From the NCBI GenBank assembly GCA_021737615.1, contig JAIPDR010000003.1, positions 1-53,848 on the forward strand: 53,848 bases of DNA, written 5' to 3'. This stretch comes from Desulfohalobiaceae bacterium. Its GTDB lineage: Bacteria > Desulfobacterota > Desulfovibrionia > Desulfovibrionales > Desulfothermaceae. Of this stretch, positions 28,790 through 36,076 are shown piece by piece. Under the pieces are notes generated by a model. It was not told the origin of the DNA and did not search any database. It was given only the letters and a program-made list of their open reading frames with translations. Every line of letters begins with the position of its first letter. Within the stretch, counting starts at the first letter, position 1. The translations under genes were made by a program, and so were the position numbers.

Positions 28790-29092
28790 TCATCCAAGTC
28801 CCATTGCCAACTGATGCATGGACTGGACTAAAAATACCTTGAGGAACTGAATGGCGAACAGAACAACGATGGGAGAGAGGTCGACCCCGCCTATGAAGAC
28901 GAAGGGCAGAGTCCGTCTGATTTTATAGAGCACCGGCTCTGTGAGGGAGTATATGATCCGCACCAGAGGGTTGTAGGGGTCGGGATTGACCCAGGACAAG
29001 ACCGCGGAGATGATGATAATCCAGAAATATATTGAAAGCGCTGCATTCAGGACCAGGGCCACTCCTTCCAGAAAATTCCCAAGCACAAACAT
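28790..29092 (-). CDS. YggT family membrane protein
   Basis: 100-residue integral membrane protein of the YggT family with two hydrophobic segments (VALVLNAALSIYFWIIIISAVLSW and SPIVVLFAIQFLKVFLV) and the signature SWVNPDPYNPLVRIIYSLTEP between them. The family is linked to osmotic tolerance or cell-envelope organisation, with no settled biochemistry. It sits in a minus-strand run downstream of an HAD phosphatase gene. Confidence 0.87.
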   Translation of the reverse strand: MFVLGNFLEGVALVLNAALSIYFWIIIISAVLSWVNPDPYNPLVRIIYSLTEPVLYKIRRTLPFVFIGGVDLSPIVVLFAIQFLKVFLVQSMHQLAMGLG

Positions 29093-29123
29093 GAACTCCC
29101 CCAGATAAGATTTTTGATTCTTG

Positions 29124-29735
29124 CTATTTCAATTCCCGTATCATTTCATGGTAGTCGAAGACATACCGATCAGCGGACAGATTCTCGTTCTTATAGGACC
29201 AAAACAGGGTTCCGGCTCCCCTGGCCGCCTGTTCGTCCACCAGGGAGTCCCCGATAAAGACGACCTGCTCCGGGGTCAGCCCCCAGGAGTCCAAAATGAG
29301 GCGCAGGCTTTCCGGATGCGGTTTGGGGCGATTCACATCCCTTGAAGTGACCACCGGGTGGAAATAGGATCCAAGCCCGAACTGTTCCAGGATCATATCC
29401 ATGGTATCGGTCCGGTTGGTATTGACGGCACAGGGAATCCCGGCCCTGCGCAGGCAGTTCAGATATTCCCTGATACCCTGCTCCAGAGAAATGAACCGGA
29501 TAACCTGCCGATAGGTAATATTCTTTCTGGCTCTGTCGGCCGAATCCAGGAGCTCTTCCGGAACAAGATGGGCCAGGGATTCCTGGACCGTATGGGAGTG
29601 GACAAAGTCCTCGTCTTGTAAGGACATGGGAGAAAGACCCAATTGCTCCAGAATGAGTCCGTAAAAACGGACATTGGCCTCTCTGGAATCGATCAAGACC
29701 CCGTCACAATCAAAAACCACGCCTCGGACAGTCAT
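29124..29735 (-). CDS. HAD superfamily phosphatase
   Basis: HAD-like hydrolase, phosphoglycolate-phosphatase type. Motif I is VFDCDGVLIDS, motif II AVNTNRTD, motif III the Lys in RPKPHPES, motif IV FIGDSLVDEQAA; a helical cap lies between I and II. Thr in motif II is within the normal range. Substrate cannot be told from the sequence. Its ATG overlaps the stop of the upstream unknown gene by four bases, so the two are probably co-translated. Confidence 0.85.
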   Translation of the reverse strand: MTVRGVVFDCDGVLIDSREANVRFYGLILEQLGLSPMSLQDEDFVHSHTVQESLAHLVPEELLDSADRARKNITYRQVIRFISLEQGIREYLNCLRRAGIPCAVNTNRTDTMDMILEQFGLGSYFHPVVTSRDVNRPKPHPESLRLILDSWGLTPEQVVFIGDSLVDEQAARGAGTLFWSYKNENLSADRYVFDYHEMIRELK

Positions 29736-30565
29736 ATTCCCGGTTTTCCCTCTTCATTCACACAAATGACCGAATACCTCTTCGCCAGCCAGGGCCGGTC
29801 TTTTTTCCCCTCCGGCAACAGGGCCAGTTGCAGACCCGAGGCTTCGGCTCCCAGAAAGGTCGGCCCGGGGCTTTCTTCCGGATCAAAATCGAATGCGGCG
29901 ACTTCCTCTCTTCCCAGCAAACCGAAGTCAACGCCTGCTTCCTGCCATTCGGCAAGAATTTTCCTGTCTTCCACAAACAGGCAGTCTGCATCGGTCATCC
30001 AGAGCAAAAACCAGGGGATCAGCTTGGGCCAGGCCATTACCTCGCTTTCAAGCCCGTTCAATGCGTTCTGCAGCCCCATAGGCGGAAATTCCGCTTCTTC
30101 TTCATCCAGCCCAAGATTGGTCTTGAACCGATGCCCCAGGTTGTCTGTTTTTTCTCCGAGGTACCTGAATTCCAGGTTCTTCTCCTCCAAGGTCCAGGCC
30201 AAAAGCAGCATCATCTGACCCGTGAGGAACGGTTTCCGGCATTCCGGTTGCCAATCGGCGTTTTCGGCAGCCCTCTTCCTGGAAAACTCCGAGCGGATGG
30301 CAGCACTTGTCCTGGAATAAAAATCGTCCGGAGAGCCTCCGGCAAAATAAGCCAGGTCGGCAGGAGAGGAGAACTGTTCACCAAAACCCAGGCTTTCTCC
30401 GATATAGCGCTTGGCCTGGTCCTCGTTCAGGGGGAGGTTGCCGGGACGCCAGGAATCCGAACTTGTCCCGGCTTCCTTGAGACCGGGGTTGAAGAACCTC
30501 ACCCCCGGGGGAAGCTCTTGAACAACCAGTTCCGCATGCAGCCTTGGAAAAAATAGTATAGTCAT
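29732..30565 (-). CDS. Conserved-looking protein of unknown function
   Basis: I do not recognise a domain. The 277-residue protein (from ATG 30565) begins MTILFFPRLHAELVVQELPPG and has several Trp-rich helical stretches (MLLLAWTLEEKNLEF, KLIPWFLLWMT). It lacks a signal peptide or membrane segments of full length. The ribosome site is weak; an earlier start at 30694 would add a Cys/His-rich stretch that looks like leader sequence. ATGA overlap with the HAD phosphatase suggests a joint role. Confidence 0.65.
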   Translation of the reverse strand: MTILFFPRLHAELVVQELPPGVRFFNPGLKEAGTSSDSWRPGNLPLNEDQAKRYIGESLGFGEQFSSPADLAYFAGGSPDDFYSRTSAAIRSEFSRKRAAENADWQPECRKPFLTGQMMLLLAWTLEEKNLEFRYLGEKTDNLGHRFKTNLGLDEEEAEFPPMGLQNALNGLESEVMAWPKLIPWFLLWMTDADCLFVEDRKILAEWQEAGVDFGLLGREEVAAFDFDPEESPGPTFLGAEASGLQLALLPEGKKDRPWLAKRYSVICVNEEGKPGI

Positions 30566-30767
30566 AAATTGTTTTCCGCAATGGGCAATACCTTGTCCTG
30601 AACAACTCCCATCTTTCCAGACAGTTGATTCAGAATGGCCATGAACGCACGGACAAAGCCCCTGTTTTCGTATCGGAAAAATCAGATATTGCACTGTCAG
30701 GATAAAAGGTGTACATCACTTTACACAGAACAACAGCCAGTCAACATACCGCAAGGGGGTAATCTTT

Positions 30768-30998
30768 ATGATCGGCGGAATCGGTATTCCTGAGTTACTC
30801 ATCATCTTGGTCATCGTCCTGGTCATTTTCGGCGCAAACAAGCTTCCGGAAATCGGATCCGGCATGGGAAGAGCCATTAAGGATTTCAAGAAAGCAAGCA
30901 AGGAACCGGATGAAATAGACATCTCGGCTCAAGAGAATCAAAAGGATTCAGCCGGGTCTGAAACCGATGATAAATCAGAAAATAAGACCAAAAGCTGA
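30768..30998 (+). CDS. tatA: Twin-arginine translocase subunit TatA
   Basis: Pore-forming TatA/E family component for export of folded proteins across the inner membrane. It shows an N-terminal membrane helix ([23 protein letters not shown]), the FGxxKLPE hinge, an amphipathic helix ([13 protein letters not shown]) and a charged tail. Length 76 residues. The start uses ATG with a weak AGGGGG about 8 bases upstream. tatC is not adjacent. The gene stands alone, convergent with the next minus-strand gene. Confidence 0.94.
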   Translation: MIGGIGIPELLIILVIVLVIFGANKLPEIGSGMGRAIKDFKKASKEPDEIDISAQENQKDSAGSETDDKSENKTKS

Positions 30999-31004
30999 GG
31001 CTGC

Positions 31005-31943
31005 TTACTCATTTTCAACTTTTCGCAACCTGTAACTGAGCCCCCTGGGAGACAGATAGCCGTTCAAAAAACGGTCAAGAGCCGTTCTGTCCGGCGTTTG
31101 AATCGTCCAGGTCCCCTGCACGGACGCAACCAGTAAGTCACTGTTCTTCAGGACCGCCCGATCGACCAGGGCCGATTTCTGAGCCAGGACGCGATCAAAC
31201 CCCTGCACCCCGGTCACGGAGCTCCAGCCGTTGACAACAAGGATCAGATCTTCAAGCACCCTGGCCTGAACCTCTTGCAGGCTGAAATAGTTGGCCCACA
31301 GTCCAAGCCAGACCTCTTCCAGGTCTGAACCCTTCCGCGACCAGCTCCTGCCTCCGACTTCCAGTCTCCCCCTCCAGGCCTTTGTCTGCCCCTTTATCTG
31401 CTCGAGATCAAGCCTGGGTCCAGCAGCAGCCTGAGACCGCAAACCGGAAAGGGATTCCAACCTGTCCACCGCCAGGCGGGCCTTTTGCGGCGAAGAAGCC
31501 TGGAGGTCAAGGGTGTAGGGCAGCTGCTCATCAACTGTAAAATAGACCCCCCACGATTTCAGGGAATTCTTCAACCGTTTTCCATTGACGTCGACTCTCC
31601 AACTCGTTGTCAGCAGTCCGGGTCTGGTCTCGGCTTTTCCCCGGGAATAGCTAAGGACATACTCCCCGGCCCTGGAAGACAACACTGACGAAAGGGCTTC
31701 TTTTCTGGTTGCAGACAACGTTCCCGGCAGCAGTTCGATAGCCTCCTGCAGAACTCCTCTGAGCAAAATCTTTTGAACATCCTCTTGAGCAGACCTTTCA
31801 ACTGTCCCGTTCTGATCGGCCTGGAGCACGACCTGAACGATCTGTTCTCCGGCCCAAAGAGATGACCCCGAACCAGTCATAACCAGAGAGCAAAAAAAAG
31901 CCAAAACGATCGCCGAAGTGAGTTCTTTTCCTTTTTTTACCAT
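31005..31943 (-). CDS. Exported protein, possibly DUF2066/FlgT-like
   Basis: 312-residue protein with an N-terminal signal peptide (SAIVLAFFCSLVMTGSGSSLWAG). The mature N-terminal region has a repeated ala/leu/arg pattern that recalls DUF2066 or FlgT-type envelope domains, but I am not certain. It lies downstream of another exported protein (32035-32961), and the pair may act together in the periplasm. The start, ATG 31943, lacks a clear Shine-Dalgarno; a copy of the CTGAACG repeat is in the upstream gap. Confidence 0.55.
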   Translation of the reverse strand: MVKKGKELTSAIVLAFFCSLVMTGSGSSLWAGEQIVQVVLQADQNGTVERSAQEDVQKILLRGVLQEAIELLPGTLSATRKEALSSVLSSRAGEYVLSYSRGKAETRPGLLTTSWRVDVNGKRLKNSLKSWGVYFTVDEQLPYTLDLQASSPQKARLAVDRLESLSGLRSQAAAGPRLDLEQIKGQTKAWRGRLEVGGRSWSRKGSDLEEVWLGLWANYFSLQEVQARVLEDLILVVNGWSSVTGVQGFDRVLAQKSALVDRAVLKNSDLLVASVQGTWTIQTPDRTALDRFLNGYLSPRGLSYRLRKVENE

Positions 31944-31960
31944 AAGTTTTAAAAATTAAT

Positions 31961-32009
31961 TGTTCCTCGTATCCGGGCAAGCTTACGATAACTCACTGTT
32001 TTCGTTCAG
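31961..32009 (-). repeat. Copy 3 of the CTGAACG repeat
   Basis: On the minus strand this 49-base stretch matches 90-139 over its whole length: CTGAACGAAAACAGTGA, then a diverged stretch, then TGCCCGG and TACGAGGAACAA. It ends 17 bases before the start of the minus-strand gene at 31943. The internal palindrome and second inverted end of copy 1 are missing. Confidence 0.65.
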
Positions 32010-32034
32010 ATACCAGTCTAGAGCTGACCGGATA

Positions 32035-32961
32035 TCAGTCCAATAGGTACTCCCTGAACTCGGAACGGGATTTATTCCGGACAACAATCACCACCCGGCA
32101 GTTTTGGTAAATCTTTTGCAAATCAGAGTCTACCATAAACTCGGCGGCAGATTTTTCCGCAATCCACAGCGTGTTATCCTCACCCTGCCTCACCCCCCCG
32201 GCCCTGACCAGAAAAGGATGATCTCCAACCCTGGAAGCGGCCACCGCCGACTGCAGGTCGGTGACATACACGCAATGCCCTTCAGATACGGCAACGTTCG
32301 GATCAACCAGGGCCGGACCGTAAATCACCCGGTCCAGTTCATCGACGATACGAATGATCAGGGCCGGTTCAAACTCCAGGGACTGGGCGTCTATGACCAG
32401 ACCGGTGTAGGGAGTGGTCCGGCTTCTGTTTGTTTCAAAGGGAACAGGCTGGCTGTCCGCCTCTTCGAACCACACGGATCTAGGGATCAAACTGTCGGAC
32501 AAGCTTCCCCTGAAACTGAACCCGGCTCTGACGCGAACCCTGTCCTTGTCTTTTTCGATTGTCTCAAGCCGGGAGTTGTGGATATTCCCCAGGACTCTTT
32601 CGGTCAATTCCTGATCCCGGGACAGGATATCCCTGACTGTCCTGCCCTTGTCGATCCGGACCTCTTGCAGTGCAGCCCACAGATTTTTTCTGGCCTCGAC
32701 CTTCGCCTTTCGAAGCAGGACCTGTTCCCGCCATTTGGAGGCGGTGTTCTGATGAGGCAGCAAGACCTCGCTTTCGGCGTAGACATGGCCGGAATACCAG
32801 TTCACTTGTCCTGTTTTAGTCTGCTGCCAATACTCTTCTGCCTGGACGGCCAAGGGAAAACAGACCAAAATGGCAAGGAGCAACCAAGTCCAACGATGCC
32901 TCTCTCTTTTCGAAAACAGGAGTCGGGGCCTAGGGGCAAACTGTCCTTGCCGGAAAAACAA
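32035..32961 (-). CDS. Exported protein, possibly LPP20/FlgT-like
   Basis: Protein with a signal peptide RWTWLLLAILVCFPLAVQA, cleaved before EEYW. The following region (RKAKVEARKNLWAALQ, then VRIDKGRTVRDIL) is of the kind seen in LPP20 and FlgT-like envelope proteins. A second domain near the C-terminus (TGLVIDAQSLEFEPALII, then YVTDLQSAVAASRVGDHPFLV) is not known to me. The start is unclear: TTG 32961 gives a long n-region, GTG 33081 lies in the miaA-tail repeat, and none has a Shine-Dalgarno. Confidence 0.55.
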   Translation of the reverse strand: MFFRQGQFAPRPRLLFSKRERHRWTWLLLAILVCFPLAVQAEEYWQQTKTGQVNWYSGHVYAESEVLLPHQNTASKWREQVLLRKAKVEARKNLWAALQEVRIDKGRTVRDILSRDQELTERVLGNIHNSRLETIEKDKDRVRVRAGFSFRGSLSDSLIPRSVWFEEADSQPVPFETNRSRTTPYTGLVIDAQSLEFEPALIIRIVDELDRVIYGPALVDPNVAVSEGHCVYVTDLQSAVAASRVGDHPFLVRAGGVRQGEDNTLWIAEKSAAEFMVDSDLQKIYQNCRVVIVVRNKSRSEFREYLLD

Positions 32962-33039
32962 GAATTGGATCAGTAGAACGAGTCCAGTTTTGATCGAACC
33001 TGGCGGTCCTCCGGACGGAGGCGCCCCCGAGACCCGATC

Positions 33040-33095
33040 TACGGCCTCTGACCTCTGTCTCTCAATCTCCTCACTCCTCACGCCTCACTCCTGAC
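33040..33095. repeat. GAGTGAG-type heptamer repeat at the miaA 3' end
   Basis: On the minus strand the units GGAGTGA, GGCGTGA, GGAGTGA, GGAGATT are in register with a seven-base period, then decay into GAGGTCAGAGG. They encode the last residues of miaA (SGVRREE) and its stop codon. Compare the GGTTCAC repeat at 6720 and the AACAATT repeat at 20303, which have the same period but different sequences. Confidence 0.55.
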
Positions 33096-34036
33096 TCTTT
33101 GCTTGAGGATTCCAGGAATCGCTGCACCGCTTCCAGGGCCCTGTCCCGGTCTCCAGGGGAAATCCAGACAATGCCTTTCTCCTTCTTGAACCAGGTCTGC
33201 TGCCGCTTTGCATAGGCCCTGGTCTTTTTGAACCATTCATCCCGGGTCTGATCCAGGGTCCGGCGGCCCAGGAGAAACTGCAGGACCTCTGCGCAGCCTA
33301 TTCCCGACCATCCCGGGGCCTCTTCCCGGGGACACTTCTCCCAGGCAGCCCGGGCTTCCTCCACAGCTCCCCGCTCGATCATGCTCTCGATGCGGTCCTT
33401 CAGCCTCGGGGCCAGGGGCTTCAGATCCAGCCACAGACCGATGGGCAGTACATGATACCTGATCTCCCGGGACGGCTGTGCCTGCCACCAGGAAATCGGC
33501 CGCCCGGTGGCCTGGTAGACCTCCAGGGCTCTGCTCACTCTCTGCCGGTCCCGGGGGTGGATTTTACCGGCAGCCCCGGGGTCGGTTTTCTGCAAATCCC
33601 GGTGCAGTCTTTCCGGTCCATACAGCCGGCAGCGTGTCCGGACGTCCGCCTGAATTTCCCGGGGTATTTTCGGAATCGGGGCCAGGCCTTTTACAAACGA
33701 ACGCAGGTACAATCCCGTACCGCCCACAAGCATGGGGATTCGACCACTGCCCGTGATCCTGTCCGCCCTGTTCCGGGCCAGGTCGGTAAAGGATGCTGCA
33801 TCCAGGCGCTCATCTGTCTCTAAAAAACCGTATAGCCAGTGCCGGCAGGTCTTTAGTTCTTCCGGCCCGGGTTGGGCTGTGATCACCGGAAACCGTTTGT
33901 AGACCTGCCTGGAATCGAAATTGATCACCTCAGCGGCGATATTTCGGGCCAAAAAGGCCGCCAGGGAACTTTTCCCGGTCCCGGTTGAACCCAGCAGGCA
34001 AACAACCTTTTGCGGGCCTTGTCCAAAACTGTCCAT
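33071..34036 (-). CDS. miaA: tRNA dimethylallyltransferase
   Basis: Adds an isopentenyl group to A37 of tRNAs that read UNN codons. The P-loop LLGSTGTGKSSLA is at the N-terminus; FDSRQVYKRFP, MLVGGTGLYLRS and the substrate-binding HPRDRQRVSRALEV follow. Length 321 residues is normal. The last seven residues are encoded by a heptamer repeat, so the C-terminus was probably altered by it. coaD lies three bases upstream on the same strand. Confidence 0.96.
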   Translation of the reverse strand: MDSFGQGPQKVVCLLGSTGTGKSSLAAFLARNIAAEVINFDSRQVYKRFPVITAQPGPEELKTCRHWLYGFLETDERLDAASFTDLARNRADRITGSGRIPMLVGGTGLYLRSFVKGLAPIPKIPREIQADVRTRCRLYGPERLHRDLQKTDPGAAGKIHPRDRQRVSRALEVYQATGRPISWWQAQPSREIRYHVLPIGLWLDLKPLAPRLKDRIESMIERGAVEEARAAWEKCPREEAPGWSGIGCAEVLQFLLGRRTLDQTRDEWFKKTRAYAKRQQTWFKKEKGIVWISPGDRDRALEAVQRFLESSSKESGVRREE

Positions 34037-34039
34037 ATA

Positions 34040-34534
34040 TCAAACGTGCATCTTCCTTCGCAAATTCTCCCAGACGATCTGCGGCACCAGTCCCTGGACA
34101 TCCCCGCCGGCCCCGACGGTCTCCTTGATGATGGTGGAGCTGGTGAACAGCCATTTATAGTCGGTCATCATGAACATGGTGTGCACGTCGCGTTTCAACC
34201 TTCGATTCATGAGCGACATCTGGAATTCGTATTCAAAATCCGAGATCGCCCGCAGACCTCTAAGCACCACCCGGGCTCCCCTTTTTTGCACATATTCCAC
34301 CAAAAGCCCGCTGAAGGCTTCCACCGTGACCCTGTCCTTGTCCGCCAGGACCGCCCTGGCCATATCCACCCGTTCCTCCAGGCTGAACATCGGCTGCTTT
34401 GGGGTGTCCTTGGCCACGGCCAGGATGATGGTGTCGAAAACATCCAGGCCCCGGCGAATGATGCTCAAATGACCGTTGGTCAGGGGATCGAATGTACCGG
34501 GATACACGGCTATTTTTTGGCTCTCGCTGTCCAT
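34040..34534 (-). CDS. coaD: Phosphopantetheine adenylyltransferase
   Basis: Fourth step of coenzyme A synthesis, moving AMP from ATP to 4'-phosphopantetheine. It has the nucleotidyltransferase motif YPGTFDPLTNGHLSII and, further on, the family's SSTIIKE near the C-terminus. Length 164 residues is normal. It overlaps the rsmD stop by 25 bases, a pairing seen in many bacteria. Confidence 0.97.
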   Translation of the reverse strand: MDSESQKIAVYPGTFDPLTNGHLSIIRRGLDVFDTIILAVAKDTPKQPMFSLEERVDMARAVLADKDRVTVEAFSGLLVEYVQKRGARVVLRGLRAISDFEYEFQMSLMNRRLKRDVHTMFMMTDYKWLFTSSTIIKETVGAGGDVQGLVPQIVWENLRRKMHV

Positions 34535-35073
34535 ATGAAAATCCTTGTTTGTCCATATTTTCGATTGATCAACAACTCCAGGTCTGGAAAATCATCCGGT
34601 CCGAAATCCAACCCGGACTCAACCTCGACAATGCAATACCCGCCCGCTGTCAGGAGGGGTTGCACCTCGCGCAGAACAGGTGAAACCAGGTTCTTCCCAT
34701 AGGGGGGATCTGCAAAAACCAGATCGAAGGCACCGTGCCCCCCCATCCTGAGGAATCCGAGAACATCCTTGGAAAAGACCCTGAAACGATCCGGCGCGAC
34801 CCCTAACTCACGGTTATTTTCAACGATGACCCGGGCCGCCTTCTTGTTCTTTTCAACAAACCAGGCCTCTCGAGCCCCGCGGCTTAAAGCCTCCAGGCCC
34901 AGGCTGCCGCTGCCGGCAAAAAGGTCCAGGATTCGGCATTCAGGCCAGCACAGGCCTCTGGACTCCAGCATGGAGAACAGGGCCTGCCGGATCTTGCCCG
35001 TGGCCGGCCTGTATCCGGGTCCGGAAATCGACCTGATGGACCTGCCCCGAAAATGACCGCTGATGATACGCAT
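34510..35073 (-). CDS. rsmD: 16S rRNA (guanine966-N2)-methyltransferase
   Basis: Methylates G966 of 16S rRNA. The SAM site is DLFAGSGSLGLEALSRGA and the catalytic motif is DLVFADPPYG. Length is 187 residues. The N-terminal MRIISGHFRGRSI is typical for the family. The C-terminal end overlaps coaD, and the two genes are commonly paired. Confidence 0.95.
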   Translation of the reverse strand: MRIISGHFRGRSIRSISGPGYRPATGKIRQALFSMLESRGLCWPECRILDLFAGSGSLGLEALSRGAREAWFVEKNKKAARVIVENNRELGVAPDRFRVFSKDVLGFLRMGGHGAFDLVFADPPYGKNLVSPVLREVQPLLTAGGYCIVEVESGLDFGPDDFPDLELLINRKYGQTRIFIWTARAKK

Positions 35074-35080
35074 CTTCGAA

Positions 35081-36019
35081 TCAGGCCGGACAGAGGCCGT
35101 CTTTTGTCAATTGAACCGGTTCGAGCCCTTTGACCTCAATTTGCCCGTCTGCCCATTTCAGCAGCCACTCCACCAGGGCCGACACCGGGATTTCCAAATC
35201 CGTAGAAAAATCAAAGCCCAAAGCGACAGTCAATCCCTGCAGTCTGAGTTCCAGATCAAGATAGGCGTACTCCTGGCCCAGGGAAACCGACAACCCCTTC
35301 TCTACCCTGTCTTTAAGCCGCTTAAGGCCGGAAGACTGCAGATCGGAAGCCAGGACGCAATACCTGCCTTTGCCGAGCTTGCCTATCTGATCATCCGAGC
35401 GCAAAAAACCGCCCAGATGGTCCAGAAGATGTTCCTCCAGGTTGAGGACGGTTACCGGTCCATATCCCAGTTCAGCCAGCTCGAAGCCTTTCAGTTCCAT
35501 GAGCAGAATAGAGAACCGGCTGCTTTTTCGCATCTCCCTCTTGACGATCTGCTTTAAAAAAAGATGGAGGCGGCTGGTGTCAAAGCGATTGTCTTCCGGG
35601 GTCCTGCGAAGATAATCTCGTAATTGCCGTAACTGTCCGACCTTGTCCAAGCAGTTCAGGATACGCCATTTCATTTCAGCCTGGAGAAACGGTTTGATCA
35701 GGAAATCATCCGCCCCGGAACAGCGGCTGACAATCGTCTCCAGATGCCTGTTTTCGCCCAGCAGAATGAGGCCGGTATAGGCTTTGTTTCGCATTTTCTC
35801 TCTGTTCCTGACCAGTTTGCAAAACTCGCTGCCCTCTATTCCTCCGGGCTCCATGCTGACCAGGACCGCATCAAAGGATCCGTCCTCCATACAGCTCAAT
35901 CCCTGTAAATGATTGCCCACCCTGGCCGCCCCCAAACCCCAGGAATCCAGCAATGCCAGGTACTCTTTTGCAAGGTCCGGATCCGGTTCGATCAACAGTA
36001 CTTTATTTGGTTCGCTCAA
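35081..36019 (-). CDS. Response-regulator receiver with degenerate GGDEF-like domain
   Basis: The N-terminal receiver-like domain (NKVLLIEPDPDLAKEYLALL) ends near LIKPF. The expected phosphorylated Asp is not clear: the strand reads FDAVLVSMEPGG, where Ser/Met replaces Asp. The C-terminal half resembles a diguanylate cyclase fold (FSILLMELKGF, then HLGGFLRSDDQIGKLGKGRYCVL), with GKGRY in place of GGDEF, so it is unlikely to make c-di-GMP. TTG 36019 gives a normal receiver start; TTG 36070 is longer. No kinase gene is nearby. Confidence 0.7.
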   Translation of the reverse strand: MSEPNKVLLIEPDPDLAKEYLALLDSWGLGAARVGNHLQGLSCMEDGSFDAVLVSMEPGGIEGSEFCKLVRNREKMRNKAYTGLILLGENRHLETIVSRCSGADDFLIKPFLQAEMKWRILNCLDKVGQLRQLRDYLRRTPEDNRFDTSRLHLFLKQIVKREMRKSSRFSILLMELKGFELAELGYGPVTVLNLEEHLLDHLGGFLRSDDQIGKLGKGRYCVLASDLQSSGLKRLKDRVEKGLSVSLGQEYAYLDLELRLQGLTVALGFDFSTDLEIPVSALVEWLLKWADGQIEVKGLEPVQLTKDGLCPA

Positions 36020-36076
36020 AATAAGATCTCGATTTATACAAACCAGAAGTGAATTGTAGGTTTGCTGCAAAAAACG

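Noticed and set aside
32970-33081. GTG start at 33081 for the exported protein
   Set aside because: The added residues are encoded by the miaA-tail repeat and come well before the signal peptide. It is unlikely, although no better ribosome site was found.
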